This document shows, one piece after another, positions 35,880-47,515 of a stretch of DNA of 64,000 nt. A model generated the notes under the pieces. The model was not told the origin of the DNA. It worked only from the letters and a program-made list of their open reading frames with translations, and searched no databases. Numbering within the stretch: the stretch's first letter is position 1; every line of letters begins with the position of its first letter. A program made the translations under genes and the position numbers. Source of the stretch: Eumeta japonica (taxonomy: Eukaryota > Arthropoda > Insecta > Lepidoptera > Psychidae); assembly GCA_005406025.1 (NCBI GenBank), contig BGZK01000076.1:434001-498000 (forward strand), written 5' to 3'.

Positions 35880-36480
35880 TTTTAAAATAAAAATAAAAGA
35901 AATAACACCTTGTACTCTAAATGAAGTCACTAAAACTATTGATAATCTAGATGCAGACGTTAGTGCAGGCATTAATGAAATTACTACAAAACAAATAAAA
36001 TGTATAGCTAACTTAATACCTGAATACCTTCTAACGAATAATCTATATAACCCACTTAACAGTGGAAGACCTTACAAAATATATCAATTGATGTTTGAGC
36101 GTGGGAGTTTTTCTCGATAATATCAAAATGTTAAGTGTAACGTCAAACTACAAATCAACAAAACAGATCCGAAAAATCCAATCGATCTCGGTGCTGTCCA
36201 TAACATAAGAAATCCTCGAAAAATACTCTGTATTATCACGTTAATGAACATCTACAGAACTTCAATTTTTCTAATTGATAAGCGATATAGTTTAAAAGCT
36301 CATTGTAGGACAGTTTCGGCTAGTGTAGATCTTTATAATAAAATGATTGACAAAAAAAATGCAGCTTAGACATTTTTATTAATTTAAAAAGGCGTTCAAT
36401 ACTGTAAGCCACTTTCTATTAAGTATTACAATAACACGAGGATTTATATATTACAAGAATAGCACAAAAATTCTTTTAAT
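35880..36480 (+). mobile_element. Non-LTR retrotransposon (LINE) reverse-transcriptase remnant
   Basis: One frame from about 35908 reads N-E-V-T-K-T-I-D-N-L-D-A-D-V-S-A-G-I-N-E-I, the palm-entry block of Jockey/CR1-type reverse transcriptases (usual form S-A-G-x-D-x-I). It is followed by F-E-R-G-S-F-S, K-T-D-P-K-N-P-I-D (usual G-D-P-x-x-x-x-N-Y-R-P), then in a shifted frame at about 36390 K-K-A-F-N-T-V-S-H (usual K-A-F-D-T-V-x-H, where Asp is catalytic and here replaced by Asn). Several stop codons and a frameshift interrupt it. The catalytic F-A-D-D box is not found. Dead 5'- and 3'-truncated copy. Confidence 0.75.
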
Positions 36481-36558
36481 TATATTCACTCATATTGTAA
36501 AAGTTTCGAATATATCTTATTAAATTTTATTGCATGCGAAAGCTTTATCTCATAAATA

Positions 36559-36582
36559 CATATATATATATATATATATATA
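36559..36582. repeat. (TA)n microsatellite
   Basis: About 12 TA units just after the LINE remnant. Confidence 0.9.
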
Positions 36583-37355
36583 CTTTTTAGATGGGTTGTA
36601 AACCTATTGCATTATATGTCACATCGAAAATTCAATGTGTTTTTTAATATCATTACATATCTGTATTAGAAGGCTTACTGTTATAAAAATTTTATCGACA
36701 CAGCTCCACCATTTCTTTTCTGAACTACCGCCAAGGAAATGTGAAAAAATGTAGTAGCTTAAAATGTATAACGTAGCATACACAACAAAACAGCATAAGG
36801 TCATGCTTATTTATCAGAAAGGAACATAGAGACGCGAAAGAAAAGCACTATGTTTACGTATCTGTTATATCTGATTGACGTTTGTCTATTGATGGTAAAT
36901 TTTGCAAGCCTACTGTCATCTATTGTAATAAAAATTTGAATATGAAACGGACTCATTACGTGATTACGTCACAATATTTATACTATAGTTGATATTCGGA
37001 GGCAATGAAAAAATGTAGAGTTGAAAATATATAATTTATGTTACACCTAAATTTTTTTTAATAAATTAATTGGTTGACTTTAATGAATAAATTGTAATAA
37101 TGGGTGTTGATTGTAATGAAAGATTAATATTATTACAATATTAGTGTAATTGTATTTAATCTAATATTTTTTATCTAAAATTGCTTTACATCCTTAGGTC
37201 AGTTTATTTCATGCCATTTTTTAAACAAAATCAACAAATTTAAACAAAGTTTTGCAACGTCAATTAATCCATAATAATATAAATATTTCGCTTAGAGATG
37301 TACCTCACGTTTTGTATTTAAGACTTTCATGATTTTAATACAACTTACAACTGAA
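36583..37355. other. No gene seen; possible old duplication
   Basis: 36660-36780 and 36885-37050 share GAAAAAATGTAG, GTTATAAAAATTTT/GTAATAAAAATTTG and GGCTTACTGT/GCCTACTGTC in the same order, suggesting a very old tandem duplication. No coding frame. Confidence 0.3.
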
Positions 37356-37393
37356 GCATGGCAATTATAAACATTGCTTTATAATTGCCATGC
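37356..37393. repeat. Perfect 16-bp hairpin, 6-base loop
   Basis: GCATGGCAATTATAAA (37356-37371) and its exact reverse complement (37378-37393) flank CATTGC. Confidence 0.85.
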
Positions 37394-37646
37394 GCTATGC
37401 ATATCGTTTTAGGGATATAACAAAATGATTATGTATTTGTCTAACAAAAAAAAAGATTATATTCATATTTGAGTGCTTTGTCTCCAAAGATAATTTTATA
37501 GTCAAACAAATTCAAAGAATCAAAGATTTTCAAAAAAATCATATGTTAGAAAATAAATATTATAAAAATCTTATTTCCTGATTTTTTACAAAGTTTTGCA
37601 AGTTTGTGTTATGACACAAGAAAAAATTATGATTTTTTTTGTTTAA

Positions 37647-37914
37647 AATAAGCTTTTATTACTTGTTAATAAAAAACTAAAAATTTAAAAATACCTTATA
37701 TCTGATAAGAAATATACCTTTTTATAGGTATTACATGAAACATTTTAAAATAAAAGCGCGTTACAATTTATTTATTTCTCATGTCGTTAAAATGTAACAC
37801 ACATCAATTTTAAAAAATGTGATATAATGTACCTGTAGAATGGCACAATTCTTATCAGTATTAAATTACTTTTAACTTTTTAGTTTTTTTATTAACAAGT
37901 AATAAAAGGCTATT
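37647..37914. mobile_element. MITE of about 268 bp with long inverted ends
   Basis: The left end AATAAGCTTTTATTACTTG and on matches the reverse complement of the right end, AATAGCCTTTTATTACTTG, then TTAATAAAAAACTAAAAA. Similarity continues inward for about 65 bases to CTGATAAGAA on both sides. The inside has no coding frame. Target duplication unclear because the flanks are T- and A-rich. Confidence 0.75.
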
Positions 37915-37949
37915 CAAAAATTTTTTTTTCTATTTTTTTATTTTTAACT

Positions 37950-38290
37950 TTCTAATATTTAGGATTCGAGATTTACTACAGCGTAGTTCGTCGCGCGTAG
38001 CGGCGTTTTTCCTTAACCCGTAATAATGAGTAGTACTCATCAAGACGAACCACACGAGCCCAAACTCGATGGGATTGCGTCGTTTTATTACAGAGCTCCT
38101 GTAGCCCTGCCCAATTACATCATCAGATAACCTCCATATCGTCATAATATTGCATTGACACACGATATATATATATGTAAAATTTCAGTACAATCGGAAA
38201 CAGAGAAGTGTGTCAAACTTAACTTGCATGATTTGATAACAGATAGACACATAAAAGTAAATAAAAGCTTTTTAAAATGAACTCAATTTC
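37950..38290 (+). repeat. Lepidopteran-type dispersed repeat (single copy in window)
   Basis: A GC-richer block (CTACAGCGTAGTTCGTCGCG, CAAACTCGATGGGATTGCGT, GAGCTCCTGTAGCCCTGCCC) runs into CCTCCATATCGTCATAATAT and GTACAATCGGAAACAGAGAA and an A-rich end with AATAAAAGC. I recognise this arrangement from lepidopteran genomic sequence, but with one copy here the repeat status rests on memory. Confidence 0.45.
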
Positions 38291-39519
38291 TTATTCATCA
38301 CATAATTATATATCAAATTAATAAAGAGTCAATTAAAAAGGTTTACGCAGACCTGTGATTATTAATACTATGAGTTATATTATTGGATATAATGATCGGC
38401 TTTATAAATTGAATTACGTGGTAGAATTTATATAGGTTAATTTAGATAATTAGATGGAAAAACTGATGATTCAATTGGTTAGGTATCATATTGATGATAT
38501 TATGTACACTTAAGTGAGATATGATATAATCTGATCTGACTGTTCATGTATAACAGTTGACTTATTTGATTTATTAGGTCGGTATTCATTAATACTAGAT
38601 TTGCATTTGTTAATTAATTTCATTTGTGACATGAACTAGATTACAAGATAGATTACATATGTGTGTACATATATATGTTAATTTCGTAGAGATAATTAAG
38701 TTGCAGGTATATGTGAATGTACACATGAAAATAATATTTTATGCGCAAACGCAGAACCGTGGGGCGACGGAAGACAGTCGGTTTGAGACACGGTAGAATT
38801 TGGAACGACGGGTATCTCGAACGCGAACGGTACCGGGCAAATCTACGCGATCGTGGATTAATTAATATTTGCACAGCTTTCATCTAGCTGTGTGAATATG
38901 TGCGAGTGGCGTCGCAGCGACAGCGGCAACTAGCAGCAGGGAAAATGACAGCGAGCACGGCCACGGACCGTGGCTAACAGAAAAGCGAAAACTATTAACA
39001 TTTATTATTGTATTGTCTTTGGTGTGTACAAATTTAATAATAAATAGTTGTCTTACGGACTGGTAGTTCATTCGTCTGAATGAGCACTGACTCCCAGAAG
39101 CTCCTCTTAATTTTGTAATAAAATTCATTAACTGAGGTATCAGATTTTCCCCTATTGTAATTGGTTTGTTTCGATGATGACAGATTCAAATGTGTCGGAT
39201 GCAGATGAGCGGATCTGATACGTATCACCATATCACACGATACTCGTTTGTCGAGGGATATACGGATCCCTTATGTGGATCTATTTGCAAGGAAATCAGG
39301 TCATCCTTCTAGCTTCATTACAGATCGAACCCTTTTTCACGGAGGCAATTCTCATACAATAAAAAATAAATATTTAAATAAAGTCACGTTATAAAAATAT
39401 GACTAAAACAGCACGTAGATCTTATGTATAGGACATCTTTTGCAGTACGACAATGATAAAACTATTTTAAATTCTTAATTTTAAGATTATACTGCTAACA
39501 TTTTCTTTAGTATCATAGA
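38291..39519. other. Mostly AT-rich; GC-richer patch at 38740-38960
   Basis: 38740-38960 (CGCAAACGCAGAACCGTGGG, GACAGCGGCAACTAGCAGCA) carries on the minus strand an acceptor-like tttctgttag at about 38973 and a short ATG frame at 38883-38653 that is arginine- and serine-rich. No family recognised; could be 5' UTR or a regulatory element. The rest is featureless. Confidence 0.25.
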
Positions 39520-39667
39520 AGTTTTCGCCCGCAGCTCGCGCGTAGATAGAAAATTAATCCCTTCATTTCATATACCACCCTATTACAAAATCCGGATCCC
39601 AATCTCTATCCCGTTCTCGATTGCGATCGCGGTCCCACTTTTGGTTCCAACTCCGTTCTTGATGCAA
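39520..39667 (+). repeat. Degenerate head and minisatellite, left part (interrupted)
   Basis: A TTCGCCCGCAGCTCGCGCG head at about 39528 precedes degenerate units of the type ATCCCAATCTCTATCCCGTT and GATCGCGGTCCCACTTTTGG. The array is broken at 39668 by foldback copy 2 and resumes at about 40955. Confidence 0.6.
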
Positions 39668-40951
39668 TAGACCAGAGCATCGTGACGCATTCGTTTGCAA
39701 AATTGTTTTAATTCGTAATTTTTTTTTAAATGCCCGAAAGTCTTCGTGATTATAAAAGCATAAGATGACTCTTGATATATTTTGATGTTATTGTTTAAAC
39801 ATCAAAAAACTATATAGCCTAGAAAAAATGCATTTATTGCAATCAATTATTTTTTTTTATATTCTTTATAATATTTCAAATGAAAAAGTCCTCACACTCA
39901 TCATCGTATCTCCAACCCATTAATTGTTATGAATTTCTAAAAAATTAAAATCGCCGAAAATCCTAATTTTCTTGAATTAATTAATATACCTTAAAAATGA
40001 AATGCTATTATTTTTAATTTTTTTTATTAAATTTCAACTTTACTAAACAAAATAACCTAAATAAATTTTAAAGATTCTGTTTATTTTTGTGTTTTTTTTA
40101 TGTTACAACAATATGCTTCCTACGCGCAGAAATTTCTCACGGATCACAACAGGTATGTTTGTAATCTTTTACCTTATTGAAAAATAAGTTAGAGAAGTTT
40201 AATTTCTATACAAATTCTGAAAATGATTATTTTAAGCTAAAATATTTTTAATAACTTCAATGACGACAAAAGTTATCGAAAAAATGAATAAAAATCTCAT
40301 TACATTAAACTACGACTTAGAAAAATTGATAAATTCATATGAGAAACAGTAATGTTATTTTTTCAATATATTACCATTAAACAATTGAAAAATTTTTTTC
40401 AAAAGCGCCGTCTGCCTTTCTTTACTCGTCTTATACATCGAGATGAGAATGAGATAGAAATCCTTCTCTCTTCTTCTTCTTCTTCTTCTCAAAAGTGCAT
40501 GCGCGTAGGAAGCATATTGTTATAACGTAAAAAAAAAAATATTAAGATAAACAAAATTTTAAAATCTATTTAGACTATTTTATTTAATATAGTTGAAATT
40601 AAAAAAAAATAATAGCATTTCATTTTTTAAGGTAAATTAATTCAAGAAAAAGTAGGATTTTCGGCGATTTTAATTTTTTAGAAATTCATAACAATTAATG
40701 GGTTGATAATACGATGATGGGTGTGAGGACTTTTTTCATTCGAAATATTATGAAGAATATAAAAAAATTAATTGGTTGCAAGAAATGCATTTTTTCTAGG
40801 CTATATAGGTTTTTGTTGTTCAAACAATAACATCAAAAGATATCAAGTGTCATCTTACACTTTCATAATCACAAAGACCTTCCGGACATTTAAAAAAAAA
40901 TTACGAATTAAAACAATTTTGCAAACGAATGCGTCACTATGCCCTGCACTA
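39668..40951. mobile_element. Foldback element, copy 2 (1.28 kb), inserted in a minisatellite
   Basis: Same family as 21569-22943: right end TGCGTCACTATGCCCTGCAC, arms with TTGCAAAATTGTTTTAATTC and the CTTCCTACGCGC block. Left arm 39668-40127, right arm 40501-40951. The middle (40128-40500) shares ACTTCAATGACGA and AATAAAAATCTCATTA with the reverse complement of the copy 1 core, so this copy sits in the opposite orientation. The inner part of its left arm is missing, leaving about 150 bases of right arm (about 40350-40500) unpaired. A (CTT)n run lies at 40468-40490. Confidence 0.88.
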
Positions 40952-41120
40952 TAACGAAATCCCATTTAATTCTCGATCCTGATCCCGCTTTAAATTTTTA
41001 TCTGAGTAAAACTTCTCATTCCGATTCCGGTCCCACTCTTAATTCTAATTTTAATACCAAACTCAATTATCACCTTGGTCTCACTCTCAATTGCTTTGAA
41101 GTCTATTTCTCATCTTGTGT
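40952..41120 (+). repeat. Degenerate minisatellite, right part
   Basis: Continues the array cut by foldback copy 2: TCTCGATCCTGATCCCGC, TTCCGATTCCGGTCCCACTC, CACCTTGGTCTCACTCTCAA. Units are about 6-18 bases, very degenerate. Confidence 0.6.
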
Positions 41121-41296
41121 GCAATTTCGATTCTGCTATCGATAACGGTTCTGATTTGGACGAAGTCATAGCGAATGCTACTACTCTATACTACTATATA
41201 AATCTATTGGTTCTGTCTGTACATTTATTTTTTTCACCTAATTTTGTAATAAATAATCGCTTTGTGATACAGTGATTCATATTGTAATATTTTTTT

Positions 41297-41460
41297 CTGT
41301 CTGTCTGTCTGTCTGTATGTCTTCTTATAACTTAAGAACGGTTCGATCAATCTTGATAACAACTGGTACACACCAAAAACATGTGATGGCGCAAATGTTA
41401 GGCCATATATAAGATCGGTTAACCTTACCGTATCTTATTAAAATGTATGATTGATTTAAA
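41297..41460 (+). repeat. (CTGT)n microsatellite leading a dispersed-repeat tail
   Basis: Five CTGT units (41297-41316) are followed by ATAACTTAAGAACGGTTCGA and TCAATCTTGATAAC, the same arrangement (simple repeat, then 'AACTT..GAACGG.T.GAT' wording) seen at 51045-51160. Confidence 0.5.
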
Positions 41461-42084
41461 TTACATCATTCATGTACAATAGCTTCCACGGTCGAGTTAT
41501 CCAAATTTCTGGCTATGTAGACTATTTATTCGCGCCTTACTATGGATTTAATATTTTAAATAATGATGGTTATAAACATTTATTATGATCGGCGACGAAG
41601 ATAAAGTATTGGGCATGTTTGTTAAACTTGGACAAGTAAGCAATACAACTAACCTCTCTCAAAAATCAAGTAAATTAAATTCATTATTTTTATGTTTATT
41701 ATTATTTTTTTACTAGACCTACATTAGCCCACACGCAATATGTTTTTATGGAGACTGTGCAGAGTTGGTTGATGATATCTCTCCTTTTGATTTTCATATG
41801 TTCGTTTTGGCCAGTATTGAGAGATTCGACGTTGAAGAGGAAAATGAGACAAGTTAATTTTTTTTTCATTGTCCTTATTCTATTAGATTTGTTTTTTATT
41901 ATAATCCTCATTATTATTGTTTAAATCTTCTGTCTTTATTCTATGAAAATAATCAATTGCATACTTAAGTTCCAATGCATTTTCAATATTAAAATATATT
42001 CATTTATATTTATTGTTATCTTTTATTATTTATTAAAATTAAGAATGATCACCGAAGCGAACAGGCAACAGCTATATTTATTAC
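41461..42084. other. No gene seen
   Basis: AT-rich, random short frames. Confidence 0.4.
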
Positions 42085-42530
42085 TTTTAACTTTTAATCA
42101 ATAGCCCCTGCAAGCTTGAAACTTTGCGAAAATTTGTTTTTTGTGATTTCTAGCGCAATTGAGAATAAATTTTATGAAATTCCACTCACTGAGGACAGTG
42201 CGAAGTGTTAAATATAAAAAAAAATGAAAATGTTTAATCTATAGCTCCTGCAGGTTTGAAACTTGACAAAAAAATAATTTTTGGTATGTCGGAATTTATA
42301 TCCACAAAGGGGACTGAGGGTTGATATCATAATATTAAAAAACTAGCTGTCCTCCGCCCACTTCGCGTGGCGTAAAATATACGCGTAAGAAGAATAGAAA
42401 ATTTTGTTATTTAGCTTTTATTTTTATTAGGAACGACGATTTATTTTTTCATTAATTATAAAAAACGACTTCTGCAGGTTTGAAATTTGACAAGAAATGA
42501 TAGCCCGAGCTATAATTGATAATTTTTTAA
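42085..42530 (+). repeat. Degenerate tandem array built on a CTGCAGGTTTGAAA motif
   Basis: Three units carry CCCCTGCAAGCTTGAAACTT (42106), GCTCCTGCAGGTTTGAAACT (42245) and ACTTCTGCAGGTTTGAAATT (42468), spaced about 140 and 220 bases, with related flanks between the first two (CACTGAGGACAG / GGACTGAGGG). Confidence 0.55.
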
Positions 42531-43440
42531 TATTACGAGAATAAGAATGAGTTCCGGAGCAGAATTGACAGCTAATTTGGCCGACATAGGAGATGAAGGA
42601 ACTCATTATAAACTATGTCCACGGTAGCAATAGCGGGGGCAAATTTGAGTAATAAAAAATAGCCTAATTTAAATTTACGCCTAACGAAGCGGGCGACTGC
42701 TAATGTCGAAATAAAACTTGGGCTATATTACTCGGAGATGGTGTAGCTTTCTACTTTTGATAGGATTTTTAGAATCTTTAGTAGCGGAAATAGAAAGATG
42801 AAGCAAAATATTTTTTAAAAAAAAAGGTTCTCCTACACATGTTCAACACATAGCTACTTTCTTAGTAACCGAACTTAAACCGGTTTAAGGGCGCAAAAAA
42901 ACGGACAAAATACAAATAGCTACTTCAATTTTACATAAAACATTTCATGCCTTATTTCACCCTTTTAGAGCTACTTTTTCATAAATCATATACACCGTTA
43001 TTTTTTAATTTATAATAAATAACTAAAATATGAGTATTGGTGTCAATATTTACATAAAAATTCAACCGTTATTTCAGTCCTTTATTGTTATTTTTAAAAA
43101 ACGATTTATGTCATTATTTTTTATTAGTCCTGATTCGGGAAATGAACATTTCATGCCCAATTTTACCCCCTACAAGATTAATTAAAAAAAAAAGCAAGTG
43201 TTTTTCTTTATTTTCATAGGTAACTAAAATATTAAGTTTGACTTCTAAGCTTCAGCGGTTTCGGGTTTCCATATTTCTTCCTTTTCATCTATTAAGAGTT
43301 GTACTTCTAAAAATCCCTTCTTAGTGCTCGTCTTCCTTATAACAGGAATCTCTCTACAAAATTTCAAATCTCTAGATCCCACGGTTAGGGCTGTACGTTG
43401 AGTTGTCAGTCAGTTCACCCTTTTATACAAGTATATGTAC
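42345..43440 (+). repeat. Dispersed repeat with CCGCCC..TTCGCG head and TCAGTCAGT tail
   Basis: Head AAAACTAGCTGTCCTCCGCC, CACTTCGCGTGGCG at 42348-42374. The tail includes CTACAAAATTTCAAATCTCT, GTTGAGTTGTCAGTCAGTTC and ACCCTTTTATAC at about 43356-43428. I know this head and tail style from abundant lepidopteran repeats. It encodes no protein here. Probably nested with the array at 42085-42530. Confidence 0.5.
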
Positions 43441-43779
43441 ATTATTTAATTTAATATGCGTTATATAAAATGTATTAGTTAATATTGTTTAATATTGTCA
43501 GATGTAAATCGTTTGAAGAAACTTTTATGATTAGGATTTCGATATATATATATATACTAGTTAATTATTACTTAATCTAATAAACGATACTTTGACGAAT
43601 CAATTTATTAGATTGTCAAAGACAATAATTCCGAGGTCACGATGTTAGAGAAGTCTCGACTATGCAACTTTATTTCGTATAGACATTTTCAGTGTAACCA
43701 AAACACCAGAAACTCAAGGAATTAAATAATTTTTCTTTCTTTACAATTGGCATAATGCGTATGATTTATAATCGTATAC
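43441..43779. other. No gene seen
   Basis: AT-rich, short TA run at 43542-43556. Confidence 0.4.
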
Positions 43780-44160
43780 ACTCTCCGAACGTAAGCGTTG
43801 AAGGGTCTCGACTTGTCGATAACACGAGTCACTCGGCCGCGCAGATAAAGGTCGTGCAGATGCGGACAGATGAACTTCACACTTGTATAAAACTTTTCAT
43901 TCACATTTTTTATTCATATGCATTTACGTATACTTGCAGCGCAGGACGAGTGTGAATATATGCCCTGGTGCTTTGCACGCGAGGAGAGAGCTCACGTTTC
44001 CATTTCCGTGAAACGAGCACGGCACGCGATACGAGACGTCCTCAGTAGTTGCGACGATCCGATAACCTAGATATTCGTACCTCGGGTCCTGGGAAAGCTA
44101 ACTGCTGTTTCCGATTCCAAGGCAGACCGTTTCGTGTCCCGTGAACTTATTAATTTTACT
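43780..44160. other. GC-richer block, possible regulatory element
   Basis: Includes GGTCTCGACTTGTCGATAAC, GAAACGAGCACGGCACGCGA and GACGATCCGATAACCTAGAT, with TATAAAAC at about 43887. The two opposite 60-66 residue frames are not protein-like. Composition suggests a conserved or promoter element. Confidence 0.25.
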
Positions 44161-45340
44161 AAGTAGATAATCACACGTGCTAATGTACACACACATGCAA
44201 CAAGTGAACAATAGATCTAGCTGCAGGCCATGTAAGATTACGTTTCTATACTAATAAAAAAGATGCTACAAAAAAAAGTACGTGCGCAAATAAGTTTTCA
44301 AAACGGATATTCGGAAGTCGCTCGAGAAATTCAAACTGACTTAAATTGACAAATTCTGAAAATGGTTAAGGCAAATGAAGTTTAATATTCGAGGCAGCGC
44401 GAATTTGTAACGACGTAACTGACGTTCTAAAGAAATCATTCTATGGGTATACTTAAGTACAAAAAATACAGAAAGATATTTATGAGAAAGTTTACTGAAT
44501 TTTTTAAAATACTGTCCGCATGTATGTATGTGTGTAATATTAAACGTAACTTGTAGTAAGTTAACTGTGTTTGTTTTTTTAATACTAAAATTTTTGATAA
44601 CATATAGTCTATGAAAAAATTACCAATAGATATTTTTCAAAATAATTGTTCTATTTTTTGATAGATCAATTGTTGAAGTGTAAACATTTTTTTTATGCTT
44701 CAAAATCTAAAATGAATACCGCAAGTATCTTCGTGTTCAAAAAACGAAAGACGCATTTAAACAAAGTAACCCATTTCAACAATATTGAACATATGAAAAA
44801 TTGTTAACAACTTTAAAATTTTACTAAATAACAGTTTTCATCATTTTTAAAACACGGAAAAATTTTGAAGAAAAATATTTACAATTTCAAGACACGACAG
44901 CTTAAAAACACCAGTCCCTAAGTGATTTTTTCGGACTCATTCGAATATATAAATAAAAAATTAAGTTTTCAAGATCGAATAGCAAAAAAAAGCCAAAAGA
45001 AGATTTGAAGCTGGCCAGCTAGGCCGATTCTTGTCAGATTTTTAAAATATATTTTAAGTATTTTCATTATTTATTATTTTTTAAATAACTACAAAAACAA
45101 GGAAATGCGATTATTATAAAATACCAATTACACAGAGAAAGCACTACTTAATGTCATTATCGTCATATAAAAGACACCTTAAAGTTAGATTTATAGGAAA
45201 GATAGGGCCGAAAAAATATGTTATGGCTTACAATTCTTGGTTTTCTAAAAGATTTCAATTTTGATCTCATTTCTCATCACCACATTTATTCGGCTTACAC
45301 AGTTCTTCAACAAATATATCATTTTCATAATCAACCAAAC
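44161..45340. other. No gene seen
   Basis: AT-rich intergenic or intronic DNA. Confidence 0.4.
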
Positions 45341-46339
45341 ACCCTATTGTTATCGGTCTACGTACGATCCCGGCTCGTGTCGTCAATCGGAGCCAATTGG
45401 CAACCGCGGCCTTGCCATTGACCCACGAGACGGATTGACGTACTAGAAAGATCACGTCAACAGGAGATTGAGCTGTAACCATGTCGATGAACTGATTTTT
45501 TTTATGCGTAATACGAAAAGTATGAATTTGAAGAAATCACCGAATGATATAGTGACATAAACAATAAATAAATAGGTGACGCTCGCTGTTAAATAATCGG
45601 GCATTTATTTATTGTTTAAAAGATAACTTTCTTGTAAAAACCTTTAAGAATTAAGTGCTTAATAAGACAAATGAACAGACGGCGTTACGGCGATGCAGCT
45701 GGGACATTTAGCTAATATATCCCAAGCTCAATTGCAATTGCATCGCGAAAATATATTTAATAAATATGTATGTAGCGGTACTGAAAAATTTCACATCATC
45801 GTAATGATATTGATTGTATCAAAATACTACGGGCCGTTAGCAGCTATTACTACTGTAATTTCGCTAAATATGCACCAAAAATATTTTTGAAAGGTAACTT
45901 CTTAGATGGCGATTCGATTATTAATAATTAGACGAGAATTAAAAATGAAATTTAAAAAAGGCGTCACGTTTAGGCACATTTCGTTACAAGAGAGAGAAGA
46001 GAAATATAACGTGGAGAGACAGAGATCACTCCGAAGCCTTGGGGGTGGAGCAAAAAAACACCATATATACAACGACACAAAGTTATAAATTAAGTTATAC
46101 ATGTACGTGCCAGATGCTAGATATAAACAGCTGAGGTACCACGCGTTTTGTAATTTAATATTCATCTTTGTATTTTATCATTATATACGGTATTTTACGT
46201 TTGTGTTTTGCAATTACTCTATTGTACCCGTAAAGAATTATTAGGCAAGCATATGTAAACTATAAAAATTTATCAATAACGACGTTTCTAATTCTGAGAA
46301 CTTTCACTCCTGTCACATGCACGCGCATTTTTTTAAACT
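45341..46339. other. No supported gene; GC-richer patch at 45350-45480
   Basis: 45350-45480 (CGATCCCGGCTCGTGTCGTC, CAACCGCGGCCTTGCCATTG) holds a minus-strand ATG frame of 71 residues (45482-45267) that resembles no family known to me and has no clear splice sites. The remainder is featureless. Confidence 0.3.
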
Positions 46340-46640
46340 TTTTTCGTAGGGCAAACGAGCATGCAAGCCATCAGAGAGTATGTAGTTACCACCGTCCGTG
46401 GACACTCACAACCTAGAGGAGTCAACAGTGCCTTTCCAGCCTCCTGGGTAAGGATAAAACATCTAATGAAGGGAGAGTGGGTTGATGGAGGAATAATGGG
46501 CCACCGGAACTCTTTGTCAACGGATAAAACGCAACAGTGGAAGATATCACTTCACGTCTATATTCTGTGAAAGTGAGTGATTTCACAGGTCGAGCGGGCC
46601 CGTTATTATGCAAGGTGATCTCGGCATAACTAAAAGGAAC
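46340..46640 (+). repeat. Dispersed repeat family A, near full length
   Basis: GGGCAAACGAGCATGCAAGC, ACCACCGTCCGTGGACACTC, CTAGAGGAGTCAACAGTGCC, GGGCCACCGGAACTC, TTCACGTCTATATTCTGTGA and a GATCTCGGCATAAC end. The best preserved copy of the family in the window. Confidence 0.75.
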
Positions 46641-47300
46641 ATCATTCAAAAATCTTTGCAATGATAACGTAAATGTATTTTAAACTACAGAATTAAGAAT
46701 TGCAAAAACTGCTACAACGTAGTTGTTTTTTCAACGCATCGTATCTAGGTTTATATCTGCTAATGTGTTCTGTGAATATTGATCTATCATCATAACTATA
46801 ACCTAATAGAATAATAGACCTGGTAGTCCTAAATTAAACCTCTGCATGTCTAGCTGGTGCCAAGAGAAAGTTTTAGTAGCCATCAGAGCTGAAAAACAAG
46901 GCACGCCCTCTTAACGAAATAACGTACCTTGATGCTCACACCTTGAGATAGGTCGTGTCCAAAAATGGATTGTTGATATAAATGTATTGTGTACGTGTGT
47001 GCTTGTATGTGCCCGCCCTTTTTTTCGTGCTTGGGTGTATGTGTGTGTAAATATGCAAATTTCTAATCCCTTTCAAGCCGTAGTAATTTTGTAAAAAAAA
47101 AACTTTATAAAGTCGGTGAAAAAAAATAAAACCATATATTTTCGTCGGACGAAGCATGCGAAACCGATTTCGCACATGAGCCTCTCTATGTTCATATCTC
47201 TGTAACGAACAAGTGTGATACGCACACATGTTCGACAGGCGATCACAACAGACCGATTTAAAACACAACGAAAATCCACTCTCATTTCCATGCATTTCCA
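46641..47300. other. No gene seen
   Basis: A degenerate TGTGTGCTTGTATGTG-type simple tract lies at 46985-47050. Random frames otherwise. Confidence 0.4.
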
Positions 47301-47515
47301 TTACAACGGCATAGGCGATCGGTGTCTACCTTCAAAGGCCTCGTAAATCGATCCGCCCCCGCCGCCGCGGCCGCTGTTACAGGTGGCCGGCCGGGTCCGC
47401 CCCGGCGGGCTCGCAAGCCTCCGATAAATATGGCCCCGCAAAGCCTGCGCGTTTGTGCGGCCCGAGAGGCGTTTAATTAAAGGGGGTGATCGGGGGAATT
47501 TTCGCTTCACGAAAA
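47300..47515. promoter_or_regulatory. Strong GC-rich island, candidate conserved regulatory element
   Basis: CGCCCCCGCCGCCGCGGCCG, GGTGGCCGGCCGGGTCCGCC and GCCTGCGCGTTTGTGCGGCC make this the most GC-rich 150 bases seen. It is bounded by AT-rich core motifs (CTCGTAAATCGATCC, GCGTTTAATTAAAGG) of the kind bound by homeodomain factors. The arginine-rich minus frame relies on a GTG start and has no matching splice structure. Confidence 0.4.

Noticed and set aside
45267..45482. 71-residue minus ATG frame
   Set aside because: Has a real ATG and balanced composition, but no splice sites, no recognisable motif and no neighbouring exon; more likely a GC-richer non-coding patch.
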